Made by a program: the position numbers and the translations under genes. Source: Mesorhizobium sp. M7A.F.Ca.US.006.01.1.1 (lineage in GTDB: Bacteria; Pseudomonadota; Alphaproteobacteria; Rhizobiales; Rhizobiaceae). Taken from it: a stretch of DNA of 33,028 nt. This document shows, piece by piece, positions 23,506-31,147 of this stretch. Numbering within the stretch: the stretch's first letter is position 1; each line of letters opens with the position of its first letter. The DNA is taken from contig NZ_RZQL01000045.1 of the NCBI RefSeq assembly GCF_003997935.1, positions 1-33,028 on the forward strand, given 5' to 3'. Under the pieces are notes generated by a model that worked only from the letters and a program-made list of their open reading frames with translations, was not told the DNA's origin and did not search any database.

Positions 23506-24864
23506 ATGAAAAGTCGCGTTGCCGTCATCGGAGCCGGTCCATCCGGCCTGGCACAGCTCAGGGCTTTCAAGTCGGCGGCCGACAAGGGCGCCGATATTCC
23601 CGAAATCGTCTGCTTCGAAAAGCAGTCGGACTGGGGCGGCTTGTGGAATTACACCTGGCGCACCGGCCTCGACGAGCATGGTGATCCGGTGCACGGCTCA
23701 ATGTACCGCTACCTCTGGTCGAACGGACCAAAGGAATGCCTGGAATTCGCCGACTACACCTTCGAGGAGCATTTCGGCCGGCCGATCGGCTCCTATCCGC
23801 CGCGCGCCGTGCTGTGGGACTACATCAAGGGCCGCGTCGAAAAATCAGGCCTGCGCAAATGGGTGCGTTTCAACAGCCCGGTGCGCATGGTCACCTTTTC
23901 GGGCGAGACGAAGAAATTCACCGTCACCGCGCATGACCGCACCAACGACGTCACCTATTCCGAAGAGTTCGACAATGTCGTCGTTGCCTCCGGCCACTTC
24001 TCGGTGCCCAACGTACCCTATTTCGAGGGCTTTTCGACCTTCAACGGCCGCATTCTGCACAGCCACGATTTTCGTGACGCGATGGAGTTCAAGGGCAAGG
24101 ACATCCTGATCATCGGCCGCTCCTATTCGGCCGAGGACATCGGCTCGCAATGCTACAAATATGGCGCCAAATCCATTACCTCCAGCTACCGCTCCAAGCC
24201 TATGGGCTTCAAATGGCCGGACAACTGGAAAGAGGTGCCGCTGCTGCAGAAGGTCGTCGGCAAGACAGCCCACTTCAAGGACGGCACCACGAAAGACGTT
24301 GACGCCATTATCCTGTGCACCGGCTATCTGCATTCCTTCCCCTTCCTCACCGACGACCTGAAGCTCAAGACCGCCAACCGCATGTGGCCGCTCGACCTCT
24401 ATGAAGGTGTCGTCTGGGAGAAGAACCCGCAGCTGTCCTATATCGGCATGCAGGACCAGTTCTACACCTTCAACATGTTCGACGCGCAGGCCTGGTTCGC
24501 CCGCGACGTCATCATGGGCCGCATCAAGCTGCCCTCGGCCGCAGCGATGGCCGAGCACGGCGCGAAGTGGCGCGCACGCGAGGAGACGCTCGAAGACGCC
24601 GAGCAGATGATCTGGTTCCAGGGCGACTACACCAAGGAATTGATGGACCAGACCGACTATCCCGGTTTCGACGTCGAGGCGGTCAACCAGACCTTCATGG
24701 AGTGGGAGCACCACAAGGGCGAAGACATTATGAGCTTCCGCGACCACGCCTACCGCTCGCTGATGACCGGCACCATGGCGCCGCTGCACCATACACCGTG
24801 GCTGCAGGCGCTGGACGATTCGATGGAGAGCTATCTTGAGGTGAAGGGCGTCGCGGCGGAGTAG
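23506..24864 (+). CDS. tmm: Trimethylamine monooxygenase (flavin-containing monooxygenase)
   Basis: A 452-residue class B flavin monooxygenase of the bacterial Tmm group. The FAD motif GAGPSG is at 9-14, with the flavin-site DWGGLWNY (42-49) after it. The NADPH motif [10 protein letters not shown] is at 204-213, with Tyr207 at the position I recall as functionally important in Roseovarius Tmm. The [12 protein letters not shown] stretch (270-281) is also typical. It oxidises trimethylamine to TMAO using NADPH and oxygen. The start at MKSRVAV (23506) has GGGAGG about 7 nt upstream; the frame extends to 23464 without a ribosome site. It is divergent from the XRE-cupin regulator and convergent with tmoW, only 14 nt away. 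Other FMOs are possible, but length, motifs and neighbours point to Tmm. Confidence 0.92.
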   Translation: MKSRVAVIGAGPSGLAQLRAFKSAADKGADIPEIVCFEKQSDWGGLWNYTWRTGLDEHGDPVHGSMYRYLWSNGPKECLEFADYTFEEHFGRPIGSYPPRAVLWDYIKGRVEKSGLRKWVRFNSPVRMVTFSGETKKFTVTAHDRTNDVTYSEEFDNVVVASGHFSVPNVPYFEGFSTFNGRILHSHDFRDAMEFKGKDILIIGRSYSAEDIGSQCYKYGAKSITSSYRSKPMGFKWPDNWKEVPLLQKVVGKTAHFKDGTTKDVDAIILCTGYLHSFPFLTDDLKLKTANRMWPLDLYEGVVWEKNPQLSYIGMQDQFYTFNMFDAQAWFARDVIMGRIKLPSAAAMAEHGAKWRAREETLEDAEQMIWFQGDYTKELMDQTDYPGFDVEAVNQTFMEWEHHKGEDIMSFRDHAYRSLMTGTMAPLHHTPWLQALDDSMESYLEVKGVAAE

Positions 24865-24878
24865 GGCGGCGCGCCTGG

Positions 24879-26861
24879 CTACCCCAGCCTTGCCCTGGCC
24901 TTCGCCGTCCAGGCGCTGAACAGCCGGTCGGCGACGATGCCGATGAAGGCGATGGCGAGACCGGCGACGATGCCGCGGCCGGAATCGGCTTTGGACAGCG
25001 CGATGAACACTTCCTGGCCGAGATCGCGCGTGCCGACCATGGCGCAGATGATGATCATCGCAAGCGCCATCAGGATCGTCTGGTTGACGCCCAGCATGAT
25101 CTCCGGCAGGGCCAGCGGCAGTTGCACGCGAAAGAAGGTCTGGCGCGGCGTACAGCCCGAAACCTTGGCCGCCTCGATCAGCGCCGGCGGCACCTGCCTG
25201 ATGCCGTGATTGGTGTAGCGGATCGCCGGCACCACGGCGAAGGCGATGGTGGCGATCATCGCGGTGACGTCGCCGACCCGAAACAGCATCACCACCGGAA
25301 TGATGAAGCAGAACGATGGCAGCACCTGCAGCGTATCGATGACCGGTGTGACGATCTTCTCGAAACGGTCGCTGCGCGAAGCCATCAGCCCGATCGGGAT
25401 GCCGATCAGGCAGGCGACGAAAGCAGAGATGCCGCAGAGATAGACTGTCGCCATGGTCTTTTCCCACAGGCCGGTGATGGCGCAGAAGGCGGTCAGCGCG
25501 GCGACGAGGACGGCCAGCCGCAGGCCGGAGAGCTGATAGCCGGCGAGGCCGAGCAGGAATACCGCGCCCAGCCAGGGAAAGCCCTCGCAAAAGGCGCGCA
25601 GCGGGTTCAGCAGATTGAGGATGAGCGCCACGCGAAACGCTTCGATCATGTCGAAGAAATTGATCGTCACCCAGTTCACCGCCGCCTTCCACAGCGGTGC
25701 GGTGGTGAAGGTGATCGCTTTTGGCACCGCCGCGAAGGCTGGCACGAACAGGCCAAGCAGCGTCGTCATGACGAGAATGGCGATCGCCAGCGTCAGGTTG
25801 GGGTAGCGCCGCCAGAGGCTCGGGCGCATCTCCTGATGAACATGGCCCTTTGCCTGTTTGTGCGCGATGGCCTGGCTCAGCCGGTCGAGCGCGATGGCGA
25901 GTGCCACGATGGCGAGACCTGCTTCCATCGCCTCACCGACCTTCAGCGCGCGCAGCGCCAGGAGCACGTCGTAACCGAGGCCGCCGGCGCCGATCATCGA
26001 AGCGATGATCACCATGTTCAACGCCAGCATGATGACCTGGTTGACGCCGATCATCAGTGTCGGCCGCGCCGACGGCAGCAGCACCCGCCACAGTTTCTGC
26101 CGCGCCGTGCAGCCGGCCATCTCGCTGAAATCGTCGATCTCCGACGGCACCCGCGACAGGCCCAGCATCGTTGCCCGCACCATCGGCGGCGTGGCGAAAA
26201 TGGCGGTCGCAATCATCGCCGACACCGGGCTGTTGCCGAACAGCAGCAGCATCGGAATGAGATAGGCGAAGGTCGGGATCGTCTGCATCAGGTCGAGGGC
26301 AGGGGAGACGATGAGCCTTTCCGCCCACGGCTTGCGCCATGCCCAGATGCCGGCGAACAGCCCGGTGACGATGCAGAACGGCACCGCGATGGAAATCAGC
26401 GCCAGCGTCAGCATGGCACTGGTCCATTGGCCGAACAGGGCGATGTAGAGGAAGCAGCCGCCGACCAGCAGGCTGAGTTTTCTGCCGCCAACGGCATGAC
26501 CGGCGAGGAAGGCGGCGGCGCAGACGCCGATCCAGGACAGGCGCGGCAGGACATAGGCGTCGGTGCCATGGCCGATCTTGAAATTCTTGGCCAGCAGATT
26601 GAGCGCGAAATCGAGCGGAATGCCGAGCACCGCGGTGATCGAGCGGGTCAGCCACGACAGGTTCGACTTGATCCAGCGCATCAGCGCGCTGACCCAGTCG
26701 GCGACCGGCAAGACCGCGCTTGCCGGGTAGTTGACGGCCCAGGGCAGGCGGTCCTGCAGCAGGAAAACGACCAGCACGGCGGCAAGCGCTGCGGCCCAGA
26801 TCAGCAGCCAGATCTGAATCGGCCGCGACCTTGCCACGCTGGCGCTTGCCGTCACCGTCAT
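24879..26861 (-). CDS. tmoW: TMAO ABC transporter permease (fused two-domain)
   Basis: A 660-residue inner-membrane protein made of two tandem binding-protein-dependent permease domains. Each has an EAA-type loop that contacts the ATPase: one with FSEMAGCTARQKLWRVLLPSARP in the first half, one with LIEAAKVSGCTPRQTFFRVQLP in the second. The two halves probably arose by duplication and replace a separate permease dimer. The ATG overlaps the tmoV stop (26861-26858), so they are co-translated. The fused permease, with its OpuAC-type binding protein, resembles glycine betaine/proline importers. The link to tmm and tdm favours TMAO. It ends 14 nt from the convergent tmm, with no room for a separate terminator. 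Confidence 0.85.
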   Translation of the reverse strand: MTVTASASVARSRPIQIWLLIWAAALAAVLVVFLLQDRLPWAVNYPASAVLPVADWVSALMRWIKSNLSWLTRSITAVLGIPLDFALNLLAKNFKIGHGTDAYVLPRLSWIGVCAAAFLAGHAVGGRKLSLLVGGCFLYIALFGQWTSAMLTLALISIAVPFCIVTGLFAGIWAWRKPWAERLIVSPALDLMQTIPTFAYLIPMLLLFGNSPVSAMIATAIFATPPMVRATMLGLSRVPSEIDDFSEMAGCTARQKLWRVLLPSARPTLMIGVNQVIMLALNMVIIASMIGAGGLGYDVLLALRALKVGEAMEAGLAIVALAIALDRLSQAIAHKQAKGHVHQEMRPSLWRRYPNLTLAIAILVMTTLLGLFVPAFAAVPKAITFTTAPLWKAAVNWVTINFFDMIEAFRVALILNLLNPLRAFCEGFPWLGAVFLLGLAGYQLSGLRLAVLVAALTAFCAITGLWEKTMATVYLCGISAFVACLIGIPIGLMASRSDRFEKIVTPVIDTLQVLPSFCFIIPVVMLFRVGDVTAMIATIAFAVVPAIRYTNHGIRQVPPALIEAAKVSGCTPRQTFFRVQLPLALPEIMLGVNQTILMALAMIIICAMVGTRDLGQEVFIALSKADSGRGIVAGLAIAFIGIVADRLFSAWTAKARARLG

Positions 26862-27943
26862 GCGCCGGCCCTTGAACGATCGATGCCGGCCAGCAGATCG
26901 ATCACCGCTTGCGGCGTCACCTCGCCGATCGGCTTGCCGGTGCCGTTGACCACCGCGAACGGCTTGTTGGTCGCAACGATGTTGGCGGAAAAGCTCGATA
27001 TCTTGGCCTCTGGCGCCACCGTGCCGCCATGCTCCGAGCCGTCGCAGGCGCGCATCAGGCTGCGTGCCGAAATCACCTTGGCGCGGTCGACGTCGCGGGT
27101 GAACTCGGCGACATAGTCGGTCGCCGGATTGACCACCAGTTCCTCCGGCGTGCCGATCTGGATGACCTCGCCATCCTTCATGATGGCGATGCGGTCGGCC
27201 AGCCGGATGGCCTCGTCGAAATCATGGGTGATGAAGACGATGGTCTTGTGCAGCATGGTCTGCAGCCGCATCAACTCGTCCTGCATCTCGCGGCGGATCA
27301 GCGGGTCGAGCGCCGAGAACGGCTCGTCTAGGAACCAGATTTCCGGCTTTGTCGCCAAGCTGCGGGCGATGCCGACGCGCTGCTGCTGGCCGCCCGACAG
27401 CTCGCGCGGATAGAAATACTCGCGGCCACGCAGGCCGACAAGCTCGATGACCTCGCGGGCTCGCGCTTCGCGTGTCGGCCGGTCCTGCCCCTGGATGCTG
27501 AGCGGGAAGGCGATGTTCTCCAGCACGTTGAGATGCGGTAACAGCGCAAAATTCTGGAACACCATGCCCATGCGATGACGCCGCAATTCGATCAGCGCTG
27601 CATCCGAGATTTTCAGCAGGTCCTTGCCTTCGAATTCGACCTTGCCATGGGTCGGCTCGACCAGCCTCGACATGCAGCGCACGAGTGTCGATTTGCCGGA
27701 GCCCGATAGGCCCATGATGATGAAAATCTCGCCCTGGCGGATTTCGAGGTCGACGGCGCGCACCGCGCCGACCAGTCCGGCAGCGGTGACATCCGCCATG
27801 CTGGCCTTGCCGTCGCGTTCGCGGATGAAATTGGCCGCGTTCGATCCGAACAGCTTCCAGACATTGCGGCAGGCAAGTTTTACCGGCCGGGCATCGTGTG
27901 GCGTGCCCGCCCCAATGGACCCCTGTTCAGTCTTGTCCGCCAT
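26858..27943 (-). CDS. tmoV: TMAO ABC transporter ATP-binding protein
   Basis: A 361-residue ABC ATPase. Walker A is GLSGSGKST (78-86), the signature is LSGGQQQ (182-188), and Walker B is IWFLDEP (202-208). The extra C-terminal part from about residue 290 resembles the regulatory tail of quaternary-amine transporters (OpuAA/ProV type). It couples ATP hydrolysis to TMAO import through TmoW. It lies 77 nt downstream of tmoX across an intercistronic hairpin and overlaps tmoW by 4 nt. Glycine betaine or choline transport is the main alternative and would need binding tests to exclude. Confidence 0.87.
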   Translation of the reverse strand: MADKTEQGSIGAGTPHDARPVKLACRNVWKLFGSNAANFIRERDGKASMADVTAAGLVGAVRAVDLEIRQGEIFIIMGLSGSGKSTLVRCMSRLVEPTHGKVEFEGKDLLKISDAALIELRRHRMGMVFQNFALLPHLNVLENIAFPLSIQGQDRPTREARAREVIELVGLRGREYFYPRELSGGQQQRVGIARSLATKPEIWFLDEPFSALDPLIRREMQDELMRLQTMLHKTIVFITHDFDEAIRLADRIAIMKDGEVIQIGTPEELVVNPATDYVAEFTRDVDRAKVISARSLMRACDGSEHGGTVAPEAKISSFSANIVATNKPFAVVNGTGKPIGEVTPQAVIDLLAGIDRSRAGA

Positions 27944-27972
27944 TCAAACGTCCTTCTGGAACATCAACAAGT

Positions 27973-28001
27973 GAGGCCCGGCTGGTCAGCAGCCGGGTCT
28001 C
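27973..28001. promoter_or_regulatory. Intercistronic hairpin between tmoX and tmoV
   Basis: An 11-bp stem (GAGGCCCGGCT with AGCCGGGTCTC, one G-T pair) and a 7-nt loop lie 20 nt past the tmoX stop. On the minus strand no U run follows. Such hairpins after binding-protein genes often protect the upstream message and keep the permease genes at lower level. On the plus strand it is followed by five T, but no plus-strand gene ends here. Confidence 0.6.
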
Positions 28002-28020
28002 ATTTTTCCAGTTGGAACGA

Positions 28021-28995
28021 TCACTGCGCCCAGGCTTTCCAGTCTTTCTCATGAGCGGCGATCCAGGCGGCGGCGACATCTTCCGGTGTCTTGCCGCCGA
28101 GGTCGATCTCGCCGCTCATCTTGTTGAGTTCGTCGGTGTCGACCGTGTAGGCCTTGGCCACCTTGTAGGCGACCGGCCATTTGTCCTTCATGCCGGACCA
28201 GGAGTACTTCCAGATCTCGCCATGCGGCTTGCCGCAATCATACTTGGCGTCGGGATTGGTGCCCCATTTCGGGTCGTTATAGCATTCGGGCGTGTATTCG
28301 GGGAATTCAACCCACTCGCCCTTGTATTTGGCCGGCGCCCAGTGCGGCGAATAGATCCACAGCATGATTGGCGCCTTGCGCTGATAAGCCGAGTCCAGCT
28401 CGGCGAACATCGCCGCGTCGGTGCCGGCATGAATGACGGTGAAGGGCAGTTTCAGCGCCTCGACGCGCTCGTCATCAAAGCCTTCCCAGGTCACCGGACC
28501 GCCGAGATAGCGCCCCTTCGGCGCGGTCTCCGCGGTTGAGAAGGCTTCAGCGCATTTCGGATCCTTGAGCGCTTCCCAATTGGGCAAGCCCGGGCATTTC
28601 TCCTTCATGTATTCGGGAAACCACCACTCTTCTTTGGCTTTGGGTCCGAGCTTGCCCAGCCGTTCGGTTTGGCCGGTCGCATCGGAGGCCTTCATGGCCT
28701 CGCCGGCGGTCGTGTCCCAGAATTCCAGGCCGACATCGAGATCGCCATTGGTGAGGCCCGTGGTCAGGCTGGAGAGGTAGTCGGCTGTCGGATATTCGAC
28801 GGTGTAGCCGAGCTTTTCCAGGATACCGCCGAGGATCTTGGCGTTCAGGTTGACGCTGGTCCAGTCGAACAGCGCGATCTTGATCGGATCGTTGGATTCG
28901 GGTGCGGCGGCTTGGGCGGAAGGTGTCAGTGCACTCGCCGCGGCGAGTGCGAAGGCTCCCATTGTTAAGTTCGAAATCACACTGCGAAGTGACAT
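28021..28995 (-). CDS. tmoX: TMAO-binding periplasmic protein
   Basis: A 324-residue OpuAC-type substrate-binding protein with an N-terminal Sec signal peptide (hydrophobic to about residue 25, AQA|AAPES-like cleavage). Trp/Tyr-rich stretches such as LFDWTSVN, LEFWDTT, KEEWWFPEY and MLWIYSPHWAP can supply the aromatic box that holds a methylated ammonium group. Paired cysteines in EKCPGLPNW and DPKCAEAF may form a disulphide. The ATG has GGAG about 8 nt upstream. It is first in tmoX-tmoV-tmoW. The closest alternatives are glycine betaine or choline binding proteins, and context with tmm and tdm favours TMAO. Confidence 0.87.
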   Translation of the reverse strand: MSLRSVISNLTMGAFALAAASALTPSAQAAAPESNDPIKIALFDWTSVNLNAKILGGILEKLGYTVEYPTADYLSSLTTGLTNGDLDVGLEFWDTTAGEAMKASDATGQTERLGKLGPKAKEEWWFPEYMKEKCPGLPNWEALKDPKCAEAFSTAETAPKGRYLGGPVTWEGFDDERVEALKLPFTVIHAGTDAAMFAELDSAYQRKAPIMLWIYSPHWAPAKYKGEWVEFPEYTPECYNDPKWGTNPDAKYDCGKPHGEIWKYSWSGMKDKWPVAYKVAKAYTVDTDELNKMSGEIDLGGKTPEDVAAAWIAAHEKDWKAWAQ

Positions 28996-29415
28996 GCTTG
29001 TTCTCCTTCAAGCTGTGAAAATTATCGTTCGTTCCCTTCTTGCGGCTTTTCTAGATTGTGTTGGAAAGGCTGGTCTTTGCGCAAGGCCGTCGGCGCCAAA
29101 TTGTTGCCCCGGCTTTGGCCAGCGCAGGCAAGATGGTGCTCAATTCTGGTGATGATGGGATAGGACTGGAATGTTGGCGTCATGGCTGCCGACGGACCGC
29201 TGCGGGAGCGATCATCTGCGGATCGATTGCCAGTCCTGCGGCGCCCTGCGAGGTGCGAGCCATCAAGATCCTATGCTCTCGGCTGTCGGCCCGACAAGCC
29301 CCATCTCGCCAAGGCCGTTTCATAGGATGAAATTATATATACCAAGGTTCATGTCGCGCAACGACTAACGCTTCGCGAGACGTACAAATTCCAGACTGCA
29401 GGCGAAGTCGAACCC
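28996..29415. other. Gene-free region upstream of tmoX
   Basis: About 420 nt separate tmoX from the end of the short-chain dehydrogenase gene. Small open frames here lack ribosome sites and recognisable products. A weak operator-like stretch containing GTGAAAATT lies at 29015-29023, too degenerate to call. The region must hold the tmoX promoter, which I could not define, and the end of the downstream operon's transcript. No clear terminator hairpin was seen. Confidence 0.5.
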
Positions 29416-30180
29416 TTACCAGCAGACGTAGCCGCCATCGACAATCAGGTCGAGGCCGGTGACGAAGCTCGCGGCGCGGCTGGCCAGGAACACCGTCGGT
29501 CCGACCATTTCCTCGGGCGCCGCCATGCGCCCCATCGGCGTGTCGCGCTTGAAGATCTTGATCTCTTCGGCCACCTCGGGCCGCTTGTTCATCGGTGTGA
29601 GCGTATAGCCCGGGCTGACGACGTTGACGCGCAGGCCGCGATCGGCCCACTCCATGGCGAGACTCCTGGACATGTGGATGACGGCTGCCTTCGAGGAGTT
29701 GTAATGCGCCTGCGTCAGGCCCCGGTTGACGATGGTGCCCGACATCGAGGCGATGTTGATGATTGAGCCCTTGCGTCGCGCCAGCATTTTGCGGGCTTCG
29801 GCCTGACAGGACAGGAACACGCCGGCGACATTGACTTCGTGCACCTTCTGCCACGTTTCCAGCGGCATCGTCTCGGCGGGCTCGGAGCCGGCAATGCCGG
29901 CATTGTTGACGGCGACGGTCAGCGCACCGAGTTCGCTCTCGATGCGATCGATCGCTGCCGCGAGATCGCTCTGCGATGTCACTGTACCGGTCAGCACCAG
30001 CGCTTTGCGGCCGAGTGCCGCGATCCGGTGCGCGGTTTCGTCCAGCCCACCCTTCGATGTATGGCCGAAACAGGCGACGTCGGCGCCTGCCTCGGCGAGC
30101 CCGATCGCGATTGCCTGGCCGATGCCGCTGCCGGCGCCGGTGACCAGCGCGACATCGCCGTTCAGTTTGAAAAGATCCAT
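29416..30180 (-). CDS. Short-chain dehydrogenase/reductase (SDR)
   Basis: A 254-residue classical SDR. The cofactor motif TGAGSGIG is at 14-21 and NNAG at 92-95. The catalytic Ser145, Tyr160 and Lys164 are all present (YNSSK), and the C-terminus ends in IVDGGYVCW. It is an NAD(P)-dependent alcohol/ketone or sugar-type oxidoreductase in the cytoplasm; the substrate cannot be read from sequence. It is the last gene of a run with a DUF427 protein and a solute-binding protein. Its Shine-Dalgarno lies inside a strong hairpin (30187-30207), so translation may depend on unfolding of that structure. Confidence 0.87.
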   Translation of the reverse strand: MDLFKLNGDVALVTGAGSGIGQAIAIGLAEAGADVACFGHTSKGGLDETAHRIAALGRKALVLTGTVTSQSDLAAAIDRIESELGALTVAVNNAGIAGSEPAETMPLETWQKVHEVNVAGVFLSCQAEARKMLARRKGSIINIASMSGTIVNRGLTQAHYNSSKAAVIHMSRSLAMEWADRGLRVNVVSPGYTLTPMNKRPEVAEEIKIFKRDTPMGRMAAPEEMVGPTVFLASRAASFVTGLDLIVDGGYVCW

Positions 30181-30186
30181 CGAGTG

Positions 30187-30207
30187 CCCTCCCTGGCCCA
30201 GGGAGGG
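30187..30207 (-). promoter_or_regulatory. Hairpin sequestering the SDR ribosome-binding site
   Basis: On the minus strand CCCTCCCTG and CAGGGAGGG pair in a perfect 9-bp G+C-rich stem with a 3-nt loop. The second arm contains the GGGAGGG Shine-Dalgarno, ending 6 nt before the ATG at 30180. There is no U run, so it is not a terminator. Confidence 0.65.
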
Positions 30208-30260
30208 TATGCGCTGAGCCGGGCTTCGATCAAGCGCCCGCGCGCAAATGGCGTGGATGC

Positions 30261-31145
30261 TCAGAAATAACCGCTCGACGCGGCCGTAGCTTCCTTCGGG
30301 ATTTCGACGCCGTCGACCAGGATCTTGTCGACCAGTTCGTGGTGGAAACAGACCAGCCCCTTGATGCGCTCCGCCTCGTGCACCGGCTCGGGATAATACC
30401 AGACCAGGTTCTCGTGGCGCTTGGCCTTCGTCGTCACGTGGTAGTAGTTGGAGATACCCTTGTAAGGGCAGCGCGAGATGTAGCGGCTGGGCGCGAACAT
30501 ATCGAGCCGCGTGTCGGCGATCGGCAGATAGTGGCGCACCGGATGGCCGGTCTCGAACAGGAACACGCCGCGGCGTGAATCGGCGACCTGCTCGCCGTCG
30601 AGAATGACCTGTACGCGCCGCGACGACGGCAGGCAGTCGACCCGGCGGAACGGATCGCGGGCGTGAACGAAGATTTCTTCGTCCTCCTCGAACCAGTGCC
30701 CCATCTTGCTCCAGGTGAACGACATGTAGTCCGATATAGGCGGACAGCCCTTGACCGGATCGAGATAGCGCCAGGCCGCGTCCTCGACCAGCGTGATGCC
30801 GGTGTTGAGCGAGTAGTGGGTGGCTACACCCTTGAACGGGTCCTCTGTCGTCGTCTTGCTCGGCAGCAGGAACTCCTCACGCACGTCGCCGATCGGGAAA
30901 TAGTAGACCGGCAGGTGATCGGATTCGTAGAACACCAGCGCGTTGGTCGTATCGGCCACGGTCATCGACCCGACCTGCACACGCAGGCGCTTCTGCGTCG
31001 GCATGGTGAAGGCTACATAGCCCGGCTCGAATTCGTACTGCACGATGTTGTCGAGCAAGGGAAAATGCGGCCCACGGCCGCGCAGATGGGGCTTGCGAAT
31101 GGTAGTCTCCCGGTTCTCTTCTTTCGTGATCGGGCGCTGGCGCAC
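30261..31145 (-). CDS. DUF427 protein with two repeats
   Basis: A 294-residue protein with two DUF427-type halves. Residues ~50-150 contain YYFPIGDVREEFL and FKGVATHYSL. Residues ~175-270 contain HYLPIADTRLDMF and YKGISNYYHV. The parallel stretches show internal duplication. The biochemical role of DUF427 is not established. The apparent start is GTG at 31145, 2 nt after the upstream stop. A better Shine-Dalgarno (GGGAG) stands 6 nt before an in-frame ATT at 31103, so the true start is uncertain. It lies between a solute-binding protein and an SDR on the same strand. Confidence 0.8.
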   Translation of the reverse strand: MRQRPITKEENRETTIRKPHLRGRGPHFPLLDNIVQYEFEPGYVAFTMPTQKRLRVQVGSMTVADTTNALVFYESDHLPVYYFPIGDVREEFLLPSKTTTEDPFKGVATHYSLNTGITLVEDAAWRYLDPVKGCPPISDYMSFTWSKMGHWFEEDEEIFVHARDPFRRVDCLPSSRRVQVILDGEQVADSRRGVFLFETGHPVRHYLPIADTRLDMFAPSRYISRCPYKGISNYYHVTTKAKRHENLVWYYPEPVHEAERIKGLVCFHHELVDKILVDGVEIPKEATAASSGYF

Positions 31146-31147
31146 GA

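Noticed and set aside
27973..28007. Rho-independent terminator on the plus strand after the hairpin (CATTTTT)
   Set aside because: No plus-strand gene ends here. On the transcribed minus strand there is no U run.
24879..28995. Glycine betaine/choline transporter
   Set aside because: Domain types are shared, yet the tight linkage with tmm and tdm favours TMAO. Kept as an alternative in the gene entries.
29013..29033. Operator copy upstream of tmoX
   Set aside because: Only GTGAAA and scattered bases match (about 9 of 21), so it is not distinguishable from chance.
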